Source of the DNA: Tubiluchus corallicola
Taxonomy: Eukaryota; Priapulida; Priapulimorpha; Priapulimorphida; Tubiluchidae
NCBI GenBank assembly: GCA_030141605.1
Contig: JAQGDQ010000026.1
Location: 746,001-806,000 of the forward strand
Length of the DNA stretch: 60,000 nt
Direction of reading: 5' to 3'
The number at the start of each line of letters is the position of its first letter. Positions within the stretch are counted from its first letter, which is position 1. The position numbers were made by a program, and so were the translations under genes. The notes under the pieces were generated by a model, which ran no database searches, was not told the DNA's origin, and was given only the letters and a program-made list of their open reading frames with translations. Shown piece after piece: positions 13,420 through 24,853 of the stretch.

Positions 13420-13895
13420 AATAGAATAGGCACGCAATATAATCTACTTTCTGAGGAACTTTGTTCATGTGGACAAATGCAAGACGAGGAGTATATTTTG
13501 CTAAAATGTCACAGAACGAGTCATTTGAGAACTGAGTTTAGCCTTAATAATGTTGCTAGTATACACGAATTAATGAATTTGGAAATTCATAAAAAGGTCG
13601 TGTGCATTTGCTTACTGTGGGCAAAGAATTCCAAGGGATATTAGACGTAGCTTTGTTTGTATTGCACGATGGTTATTTGCCCAAGTATTTTTCTTGTTAT
13701 TTGATTTTTCGCTGTTGTAATTTTTATTTTATTTTATTTTGCAACAGATGTTACTAGGAATGAGTCGTTTGTGGACTATTGCTTCACCCCAAACTCATTG
13801 TAACTTTTATGGACTTGCAATGTATTTATAGATAGAAAATACTTGTCAATAATATATTTAATCTAATCTAATTTAATGTAATCTAATCTAATACA
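13420..13895 (+). mobile_element. LINE 3' fragment with zinc-knuckle tail and AATCT microsatellite end
   Basis: One frame from about 13,420 to a TAG near 13,643 reads a short LINE ORF2 C-terminal tail: C-S-C-G, then about nine residues, E-E-Y-I-L-L-K-C-H, then a region resembling NN(V)ASIHELMN. This is the same kind of knuckle as the element at 2.3 kb but diverged in sequence. About 240 bp of AT-rich 3' sequence follows and ends in an imperfect (TAATC)n tract at 13,859-13,892, which fits a retrotransposon 3' terminus. Upstream the homology is lost, so this is a severely 5'-truncated copy. Confidence 0.65.
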
Positions 13896-13938
13896 TGTTT
13901 ATGCGAAGATATTCAAGACAGTACTTGTGCTTGTGGAT

Positions 13939-13943
<5 letters not shown>

Positions 13944-13978
<35 letters not shown>
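13944..13978. repeat. (TA)n microsatellite
   Basis: About 17 uninterrupted TA dinucleotides, just downstream of the LINE 3' end. Confidence 0.95.
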
Positions 13979-13980
<2 letters not shown>

Positions 13981-14190
13981 GATTCAGGTAACATAGCTAT
14001 TCTTCCACAATAACTTGCCAGAAGCAAAGCATTTTGTAAACCAAACAATCTTAATAACGTTCTTATACGCTGCGTTTTGATTATCAAAATAAGCTTTCGG
14101 CATTCCTAAAAAATAGCACGGAGCAAAACTGTAACTCAGTTGGATTACACAGTAGAGTCTTTTCAACTATATGCTTGCAAAGTGCACACC

Positions 14191-14298
14191 ATAAACGGTT
14201 TTAAAATGAAGTTTGAAACCAGACAGAATGTTAAAATCACAAAAACTATTACATTCTGTCTGTTTTGAAAAACAAGTCAATTACTGATAAACGGTTTT
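14191..14298. repeat. Small element: 12-bp direct repeats flanking a 12-bp inverted repeat
   Basis: ATAAACGGTTTT occurs at 14,191-14,202 and again at 14,287-14,298. Between them, CAGACAGAATGT (14,220-14,231) and its exact reverse complement (14,251-14,262) form a stem with a 19-nt loop. The arrangement resembles a tiny insertion with a target-site-like duplication, though chance or a relic of a longer repeat is possible. Confidence 0.5.
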
Positions 14299-17200
14299 GT
14301 AAAGAAACGTGGTGCTGAACTGTGAAAATTGCCATGAATGATCTTGGTAGCTGGAGCTAAATATTATTAACTCACCATTAACACTTATTGCAGTTTTGTG
14401 ACATAAAGAAAGGCGCAACAAATCGATCGCAAAGGCTTTCTATTAATTACGAATTTTAGCAGACTCCGAAGCATTTCGTTAATCAAGAAACAAGAAACGG
14501 GAAGTGCAAAATAATAACGAAAATAGAGTTGTACTACGTGGGATCACTTTTAAACGTAAACTGATCTGGGTTATTCATCCGAGTTAAGTGCTCATAAACT
14601 TACACGTATAGGATGTAAACCGACGCCATGCGTAAGCTTATTGCCCATTTGGGATGATTAGTCATCGGTTATTGCAGGCTGGAACAAGCACTGCGGTTAA
14701 AATGAACAACCCGTTTTACGTAGAGTCAAGAATCTCGAAACAGGACAGTTTAAAATATCTAGAATACAAACTCTATGAAATACTAATGTAACTGCTTTGA
14801 GTGTTTCTTTTACAAAATATAATCAAAGATACAAAGTCACGGTGTATAACAACGAGACCTTGACTTCGAGATTTCACCAAATTATGCAATACAGTAGATC
14901 TTACTGATACTTAAAACGCTCACGCTCGACGGAGGTGGCAAGCTTATTTGCCCACACACTATGCAATAATTCAAACTACCAAACCCCATTTAACTGCGTG
15001 GGCGTTATTGGACCAAACCCCGGGGTTTAACTTACATACTCAATAAACTTGTGTAAGCGTTACAGTCCATAAACATGTAGCGCTTGTACATGTCAAGTTA
15101 CTGTCGTGTAGCTCGAGTTCAGAATGGCTTTCACGGTAACTAATGCTCATTATCTGAATACGAAGTATTATTAAACAATAACCAAGTTTACTTATTTGGT
15201 TTTTACTTATTAATTCATTTATATACAATGCAAATATAATATAAAGTCTAAAAGCATACGAAAAATCACTGTACGGGCGTTGCTAAAACAATGTTTTATT
15301 ATGCTGTGTATTTATATCGACACCCTTGTTTACCACTTTTCGTGCGAAATGGGCGGATGGTTAATAAAACAATTAACAATTTCCTCTTTCTCAAGACATA
15401 TGAATACTGTCCAGAAAATTCGTTTAAATTCAGAAAATACGTTATAAACTGGTGTTTTTTTATTTTTTTAATGTTTGACAAAAGTTCGGCCTCTGACATA
15501 GTCATGACATAGAGGTAGTGTGTGAATTCTTTCGTTAGAATACCAACTTAATAAACAAGCTGGGAATGTTACTGTATCTGCTAACTAAACCTAAAATGTT
15601 ACGTTAGAAATTTATACTCGTATGTCTGGTGTTATATCATTATGATCATTTAATTTTGAATAAGCTAATACACATATATGAAAGTGATCACTATATAAAG
15701 AAGTTTGTGAAGTAGAGTCACATCTTTGCGGGAATCTCTATGAGAATTTAAACAAACGTTTCATATAATATGTAGAATACCAGAATGTGCCAAGGCAGAA
15801 CAGAGCTCACCTACTAGACAAACTCGGCAATATAATTTAGCTTCTATACACAAGGGTTTCTCAAAAAAGAAGTCTTGTGGAATACTCTTCGGCGCAGTAC
15901 ATGTTCATATCTTATACAATGTGGCTTGACTGGCTTCTGCATGAAATGTGGTTTCTCGATTCCTCTTTCACAAAAGCAATCGGTCTATGATGGAGTCACA
16001 AACAGAGGAATTTGGGAGAGCAAAAATCAACACATTAATTACGTGCATGCAGACACGAGGTGCCAGGGTCTGCCATGTCAGCACAATTTCAAAGAGTCAT
16101 CACTTCAGACAGTGCAGACAGACAGGCTGCTATGTTGTCAGCAACACTTTGCCTGCCAGCAACTTAGTAATTAGCCAGGAAGAAAGCAGTGGGTAAGGAA
16201 TGTAGCAGGCGTCTGAAAATGAGATAGCAAGCATAAACACGGGCCTGATGATTTCATTTATCTAGTCAATGTTGTTGTGCCAACAGAAACCAGATTGTTG
16301 GTGTAGAAGGACGGGTGCTAAGCTGCTAAGCAGAGCAACTGAGAGCACAAAGGGTGCAGCCATCTATTTTTCAAAGCGTGCCACACTGGAGACAGAAAAC
16401 AATAAATTAAACGCCTACTCAACATAGTGTTATTTTCATTCTTGAAAATTAACAACAACGTTAGGTTGTTAAGACAGTAATTCATTGCTGTGCCGCGTTA
16501 TTGCATGTATGAATAAAGCTAAAATTAATTTATTCACCACAATTAACTCAAAACAGCAGTGGGTTTTGCTAAACTAAGACTGACAAGATTTTTTAGCTGA
16601 AATAAAGTTCGACTTCTTGGCTTTATTTTTCCAAGTTTCTCTGACTCAAAATTGATCAAAATTATAGAATGCAATCAAACTTCAGTAATAGTCTTCAGAG
16701 CCAAGCTGGTCAGGTTAAATAAAATACCATGTTATACCTACTTCATACAATGTACTCAGTACCATCAGTCAAAGGACCAGAAACCAAAGTGACCGGCAGT
16801 CTCTTCACTTCTTTGATTAGTAGTCCTTTGACTGCCCACTTAGTCTCTTACTCAGTCAGTACCTAGTATTCATGCCTGCACGCCATCACGCAAAATGCAA
16901 TACTGTTCAAAAAACACTGTAAGTCAGCTGTACAATAATGCTGAGGTAATTCAAAGAATTTATTTGAAACTTCTCATCTTTGAGTCCATTATAAATTAAA
17001 ATATACAAAGCAAGCCACGAAACGATTTAATAACTTTCCTAAATTAATTTTCTTTGCGATATTTCTTGCGAGTTCATTTTCTTGACTTTCGGCTGTCCTC
17101 TTGGATATACCACCTGCAAAGCCCTTAATCAAGTTGAATGCTGTACCCCCTGCACAGTAGTTGATAATTAGATTTAAAACCAGGGAGGTTTACAAATTAC

Positions 17201-20200
17201 GCTTATCAAACCCCAATTTTTTCGGTTGTCTTTTTTTAAGATTTTAATTCTAAAATGTACCTTTTCAAATTTGAGTTTATTTCACACAATTTTGTAAGTT
17301 TCTGCTCTTAAATGGCTTTAAAAATATGTTGCTCATGAAATCAAACTGATTTTCGTCATATAAGCATTAGTGCTAATTAACTTTCAGAAAGCTAACAGGA
17401 TCACCTATAAAGGTCACCATCAGCTTATGTAGCCTTAACTGCTTGTCACTTTGAGGATTAAGAGTCTTTGAAAAACCAGACAGAATACAATTAGCAAAGT
17501 CAGACTGTCATTGATCACATCATCAAGCTTGTTTATCTTGTTTACTACTCAGGAAAACAACATCCATTTCCGTACAAAATCCTTGACATACGCTTCTGAT
17601 TAACTCGGTAATATGATGCTAAAAGTCAGAGAAAAGAGAGCACGGTTTTTATCAAATCAATGTCCTCTAGGAACAACTGGAGTTACAATAACCAATGTCA
17701 TAGCATGCGGCGTCGAAATTTTAAAACCCTAGTGAAGCCCACTATATGCTCAAGTGGCATTGTAGTCTTAAAAAAACCAGGGGAAAGTAACACAATTACA
17801 AGAGAACGCAATAGTTCTTGTACAGCTATATACTGAATACAGCAGGGCTATAGCAATAGCAGCAATTCAGTTCAAACGCCATCATGATCGATTACAGCTG
17901 CAATTTTGTTGGTACAATATAATACTGGAATGGTTAAGTAAAGAGCCAAAATTGCGGATAATTTTCGACGCGATAATTTGCTAGCTTTACCAGTCACGGT
18001 CACCTGATCTAACCTTTCTACAGCCATTAACAGAACAGCAGGTGCGCCGTTGCACAATACGTTACCGAAGCCCCTAATGTTAGCTCAGTTGGGTGAATCA
18101 ATTGGAGACAGTGAACCGTCATTAATGAATGAGTTGTTTTGTTAGCCATGATGGCTTCGCTTGGGAAGCTGTAAGAATCAATCTCAGCGTCAGTGGACAG
18201 TGTGCAAGTGTATATTCCCTTTAGTACAATCACCGTTCAGTGACACAGACGTGCAAACACTGCTTATAATTACATGGATAGCGTTGAAGTGTTCAGATGA
18301 GGCGGAATGTCTTCTGAGTACAAACATGTATAAGGCATAATGTGTAATTCATAATGTGTAAAAGGCGCCAAATATAGAAATGTTAGCAGTTTCACAGTTA
18401 TACAACTGTCGTATTACCTACAATTACTAATTAACTTTATTCATTTAAGTTTTAGTTCACACAATTGCAAAGTTCCCTTCCATCTATGCGCCCCTGGACC
18501 AATACCATCCAGAGACGAATGATGGCGGAAATTCGCCAGTCACTGGACAGAGCTGAAGACCATAGTTTTACACTGACCTTTCTGGTGAACTGCCTTAACA
18601 AGCATAATTAGATTAAACATGTTAAATAAACAGTGTACAGCTCCGCTTAAATAAATCTAGACAGAAGTCAAACTACCTAACGGTAGATGGCTGCAGGCGG
18701 TACTGATGATTGAAGATAGGTTAATGGTATACATTGGTTCATTACTATCCAAGGATAAATCGTAGTACAGTATAATCTGTACAAATCCCACATTCTTTCG
18801 CATTGCAACATTTTGATCAAGAATTCAAACTATAGGGGCTGTAAGAGCCCCTACGAAGAGGACAACTATAGAATTATTGGTTCAGTTCGTTCTGTCTATC
18901 TGTCTGCCAGCTAACCTCGGCCGTGGAAAAATCTAGACAGTTCACACTTGTTTATTTCACACATATATCCTAACACATATTTAAATATATTTACGAAAGG
19001 ATTTTAAAGTTCACAGTTCGGCAAACATACAAGCTGGAATCCAGTACTCAAAAGCAGGGCCTACTACTAATGTTAAATGCATGCGGCGGGACCAGTGCAC
19101 TACAGCAGGGTTTATTAGTAATGTAACTTTTGAATGATTACGATTAATCACTGAACCGAGTTGGGTGTCTTCAACCGATGAAGCAGTACTAGCAGCCACA
19201 AAAACACGTAATAGGCCTTTATAGTTCATTGTTGTCATTTGCTAGTACAGTTTAGTACAGTAAGCGGAAGTGCACAAGTGTAAGCGAACTAGATAGCAAT
19301 ATGTGGCTAGGCATGCTTTTAATCAATTACGTTATTAATTCTAATACCGTATAACAAAACTATGCAGATCCCACGCCAAGTATTAGTAGTTAGAATTTGG
19401 CTAAACATAAATTACATTAGCTGAGATGCACACTTCTTTTGCAACATGCTAATCTCCCACGGTGTGATTACTGAGATGACACACGGGCGCAAGAGCAATA
19501 AATCCACTTGGGCGAATCCCGGAATTCGGACATGTACACGTGTGGTGAAGATTTATGTACTGTATTTGTGCATAAAACAAACCGTAATTTAGAAACAGAT
19601 AGTAGTACAAATAATTGCAGTCAGATCGTGAGCCACCGAATACCATACTTTATATTATAGACAGAAGAGACATATTCGGAAGAGACAGATATAGAACCAG
19701 CAGTCAATCACTGCGGCTGAATATAGTGACCAGTGGTCAATCATTCCACTGAATCAAACTCTGTTTGCTATTTTCCTTGACTAGTTTTAGGTTCAATTAG
19801 CTGACCATGAGTGTCCAAAATTTAATTCAGTTTATTAATCTAAGAATAATCGAAGCTCTTTATTTATTAAACATTGCAGGAACGTAACATTTGTAGGATA
19901 CCTTACAGATTAACAGCGAAGTATTAACGAGGTTTTAGGAGACTATGTTTAATAATAAATACCAGTTTTTGTATGCATTAAATTTGTTATAATGAAGGTG
20001 AAAACCCAAAAGTTTTAATGCTGTAGGCATTGACCTTCATATTGAAAATATACACATTGACAAGCACACGTTTGTTGTGACATTGGCGGATGTCACCGAA
20101 ATGAAAGCAGGCATATGTAATCAAACTATGTAGCAGATATTTAAAAACGTGTACTTTACGTACCAGACATCAATGTCAAGGCATGGCGGCAGGATGGCAT

Positions 20201-21430
20201 ATCTTCAAAAGCGAATGGTTCCTGTCCGCCACACGATTCCACGGAAGAGCATTCACAGTTGCCCCCAACAATGTTGCATCCCCGGAATGTGACCGGACTG
20301 TTACATGGGGGTTTCTCTTCTGCAACAAATTTGAAAACAGTTATATTCCAGGAGATGACACGTATTTTCCCATAATTTAGATGTTAGGTCAACGATAACA
20401 TGTTTTCTCTAACACGAAAATGCATCCTACAGTTAATTTTAGTAGTCTACTATCCAATTGGTCACCACTACGTCATAACTTTTGCTCACACTGTAGGCCT
20501 AAATTTGACAAAAACTCGGTGTTGATTCTGATCTATGCAATTACAGGCTCACTAGTCACTGCGTACTTCCTTTTTCTGGCCTAAATATTCAGCAGCAGCC
20601 ATTTAGGAACACTGCGGAGTTTGAAGTTTTATATGCTTTACATTTTAATTGACTGGACTTTTGATAAAAAAATTCAATAGTAAGCCTATCTAGGCTTGAT
20701 GTTGTTTCAACAATTGCAGTCCAGTGTGAATGTTGGTGACGTATACCAACACTCTATAAAGGACTTATCTATAAAGGAGTTTCACTTATCAAAAATGATA
20801 AACCTGTCATGATTTGAGGCGCAAATTTATGTGTAATGTCATTTAAAAAACACCACTATAGCAGGATGTAATATTATATTTCACTGCATCACAGACATAT
20901 CGAAGATTTACATAATTTATTACAGTTAGGTGACTTTAATGTCTTTTAAAAATTAATAAGTACACACATATTACATTAGCTGCCAACTAATATAATGTAA
21001 TCGAGTTTTGAGCAGCACCAGCCGTTTAGCCTTGAAATTTCTACAGCTTTCAACACCAGCATAAACTAAAACTCCATTATTTGCTTACATAAAAGCCATT
21101 ATAGTAACAGAATAACCCACTCGAACACATCTGGGCCAAACTAGCTTTGAGCTAAACGCTCGCTCTGAAAAGATGCGATCAAATCTCTCGTTTTTATCCG
21201 CGTTTTATTGGGAATTCACTGACTTCAGTTTTCTTGAAACGTTAATTTGATCTAATGCTGAACATTTCGCACGTTTTCTTCAATAACCCCAGTGTCATAA
21301 ACTGTCCATTTCTGTGTGCAACTAAAATTGCCATGATGTAAACGATCTGTGGAATTTCGTAACAAGTTAATCAAAACGATTTACAACGAAATTCATAGTG
21401 ACAGGTACATAATTTCTTCGACAAACTCGA
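14299..21430. other. Long gene-free stretch
   Basis: About 7 kb without a supportable gene. Frames of 60-99 codons (for example 15,875-16,174 and 19,011-19,238 minus) have no recognisable domain or splice structure. Small landmarks are a 14-bp perfect palindrome AAACCCCGGGGTTT at 15,015-15,028 and an 8-bp perfect hairpin TAGGGGCT/AGCCCCTA with a 5-nt loop at 18,833-18,853. Confidence 0.45.
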
Positions 21431-21494
21431 TGCAAATATGATGTAAGCTGAGAGAGACAAATAGAAAGGGGCACACAGAACCGGACAGGCAGAT

Positions 21495-21680
<186 letters not shown>

Positions 21681-21744
21681 AGGAAAGGGGAAGGGCGAGA
21701 GGGCGACAGAGAGAAAAGGAGGGAGGAAACAGAGGCGAACAATG

Positions 21745-24487
21745 TGTTTCAAGCGTGTTATAGAACAGCGGTTATGAATACTATGTTTATAAAACCAAGA
21801 AAGCAATTCATCAGAATCTTTTAATAAGCAGTTGACAAGTTGACAGAATTATTGAAATCTACTGATCTGTGAGATTAAACAATACCGTCTTTTGCAGTTA
21901 CTGAATGTTATTTTTAGAATTAATTTGTAGACAGCATGACTTCTGTCTAAGCTTTTTCGTACATTTATTGAAAGTCTGCAAACCGAGATCCACCAGATCC
22001 GTCGTTATTCTCACGTAATAACGATGATACGGAGACTAGGGAGATTCCTGCAAAAATGTTTGCACACAATCGCTATTGAAATAAATTATTAGTTTTTACA
22101 ACCAGCATTCTACTGTATGTCATTGTTGCTACTGTAATTCCGCTGTACATACATGCTTTATCTTCCCCTTTATTATATGGCCTCTAATGATGCAAGCAGT
22201 CCAATGCTATAATTCAACTATAATTTAGAAACAAATGAATTTATACAGACTCATTAATTTTGAATTTAAGTATGACTTGTAATGAGAAGTGAAATTTACA
22301 TTAATACATTTACATTTACATCATAATCAAATTTACATTATAGTCTCCAAGAAGTCACAACGTTAAAACTCACAAAAAGCTACCTTGATTACATTATTAG
22401 TATGATTGCAATTTAATATGCTTTCGAAAGCAGCTGCAGTAGCTGTCATCGACAAAATTGATTCTACAAGTACAGTCTACAGTCTACTGATTCTACAGTA
22501 CACGTTAGGTACATAGTTCGGTACAGTATGTACAGCTAAAATTGAAATAAACTGGATAGCCGCCACAACATTTTGTTTACTTTTCATGCTAAACATTCCT
22601 ATCCACTGCGACCAAATTTTCACTGCCGTCAAAGCACACTCTCGCAGGGGCAGGTCTAGGACATACAGTTCTAAAACTGTTAAACAACTGACTAGAAATT
22701 GACCAGTTTTTTTCTGCGAAGGGGACAATTCTTTATTTCACACTTGGGGAGATGTCAAATCGTCTTCGTTTTTCGCGAAACATTTTCTTTTAATTAACAG
22801 ATTAACTACTAATCGTAGACGACAGGGTTCGCGCCTGAGTGTCTTGACATGGATATTAGCCCTAGGACATGACTAAATATACTTGCGTGCTAACATTGAG
22901 TTGAGTGAGCTGGTTGAGGTTGAACACAGGTAAAGTTTTCTTGAGCAAGATGTGCAGTGTTTATGGGAAGCTCAGAAGCTGTCTCCGTATGCTGTGACCT
23001 CTGAGCGTTTAGCATTCAGTGCTGTTATTACAACTCACCTTAAATATTTCAAATTGAAGTATTAGAAGCTGATTTCCAATTACTGGAACTATATACCTTA
23101 AGAAATGGCTATGCAAAATCAACATGTCTAAAAAGAAGTTAAATTAATTACCTAATAAGCATGATATTGACTAATCAATTATAAGACTTCGAAGTAGCAA
23201 AACTTAGCCGAATCATTCTGCCAACATGAAGTACAGTTACATCGTTTGCGAATCTCACGTTGATCATGCACAGTCCAGATGATTAATTCACCTGTCTAGT
23301 AACTAGATGAGTTCTGTCTCTTGTGATTACTCTACGTAGATTACAGGTGATTTATGAATGGCTTCCAAGTGCTAACAGATTAACAGATGACCAGAGTTGG
23401 TACTTTTCAGAAAGCATTTTATACATCTTTGGATTATGTGGGTTTACTTAGGCAGAATGAATTTAGACAAGAACTTATCTCACCTTATCTCACGTAATGT
23501 AGGCCTAACCCAAATATTACATTAAATATTACTATGTAACTGGGGCACTGTATAATTAAAATGCGTCAGGAATAAGCCACATTCTGAGACCATAAAAATG
23601 CATTAAAATAATGCAACCAGATAGCATTTTTAACAAACAGGAACGAATCTAAGCAGGAAGATTATAATTCAATGAGAAGGTGATTTTCTTCATTTTACGT
23701 AACGATCTCTTAAATACTTCAATATCTCTCATTGTCTGAAGTTAAATTTCACTGTAACTCACAAGTGACGCAACTTAAAGTTTCACACTAGTTCTTTAAG
23801 TCTATTCCCAGCACTGTTTCACCAGATATCTGAAGTTTTTACATGCAATTAGTCTACACTAGATAGAAGAATTGCACTTGGCTAAACACATTATCTTTAA
23901 ACCCGATAGTTTGTCAAAACCAAACGACTGCAATACTGATCGAAAATCATTCAAACGTAAACTGATCAAACCAAAAAATAAACTTTAGTCAGTCAAAATC
24001 AGGGAAGGCATCATTGATAAGGCCGAAATGCAACATGAATGTTGAATTTACGATAGTAGAAGCTTTCTCTCTTATTAGCAAAAATGTGTAATGGTACAGT
24101 AATGTTTTTTTCATAATCAGAAAGCAACGTCTTAGAGTGAAACGATATACTTGTACAATGTCCTATTCAAACTTCTGGTATTCATGTTAAAAACAGCGAA
24201 AATGCATCTCTTACTACGCAGATTCAATACTGATGGCAAAGTTATTGTTAAAGTTCAGCTGAAATTAAAACATAATGTTAACAAATTATAATGATGTATG
24301 AAATTAATGAAACGGAAACTTAAATGGTAATTGAAAATGTCAGTCTGTCCAGATGGCTTAAAGCAGGCAAGTCTTCTCCTAATACTGTAAATCTATTCTG
24401 CCTAAAATAAATGCATTTTTAAATAAAAAAACAGCAAATAATAGTATTAAACGACAGTCTTTAATAACAAAATGTTCATTAAAAGTA
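21745..24487. other. Gene-free stretch downstream of the IGFBP exon
   Basis: No coding region could be supported. If the minus-strand IGFBP-domain gene has further exons they should lie here or further left, but I could not recognise any. The 83-codon minus frame at 22,477-22,728 has no cysteine pattern matching that family. A short ACATTT-rich tract lies at about 22,298-22,341. Confidence 0.4.
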
Positions 24488-24540
24488 TTACGCCTCAGCA
24501 AACACCACAGCGCTCTTATAATAAAATTTCAGTAGCTTAC

Positions 24541-24853
24541 CTCTACATATTCCCACTTCTTGTCCTGTTATAGGTTGCCCAAGTTTGGGAGTGATGACAC
24601 ACTTTAGGTGTACATCACAGCTTCCTAGCAATCCATATTCACCGCCACAGGTTTCGTTTAACACACGAGCACAGATTTTGCAGCATCCGCAAATGTCTAG
24701 GACGAGTCCACCTTTGCAATCCACTGGCTTCTCACAAGTCGTCTCGTCACACGATCCTGTACAGGAGTGACAGCTTACCTGTCTTATTACCACCAGACAA
24801 GTCACAAGAACTAGAAGCAGTTGATTACATTTGGTAAGGTACCGCGCTGCCAT
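24541..24853 (-). CDS. Secreted IGFBP-domain protein, first coding exon
   Basis: The ATG at 24,853 opens a signal peptide of about 28 residues (MAARYL..., hydrophobic LLLVLVTCLVV core). A complete insulin-like-growth-factor-binding N-terminal domain follows, about residues 29-103. Twelve cysteines are visible, including the diagnostic block D-I-C-G-C-C-K-I-C, which matches the family CGCCxxC motif. The domain ends at G-I-C-R. Directly after this the minus strand reads G|GTAAGC (24,540-24,535), a good donor in phase 1, as is usual at borders of extracellular modules. I therefore end the exon at 24,541. If unspliced, the frame runs on 17 residues to a TAA at 24,488, giving 121 residues. Family members are single-IGFBP-domain secreted proteins or the N-terminal module of larger proteins (IGFBP-rP/HTRA/kazal types). 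Which applies here is unknown because later exons were not found. Binding to insulin-like peptides is possible but not shown. Confidence 0.82.

Noticed and set aside
15875-16196. Two overlapping 82-99-codon frames
   Set aside because: Overlapping frames without motifs or codon signal; neither resembles a known protein.
18833-18853. GC-rich 8-bp hairpin resembling a rho-independent terminator
   Set aside because: This is eukaryotic DNA with no adjacent gene, and no U-run follows.
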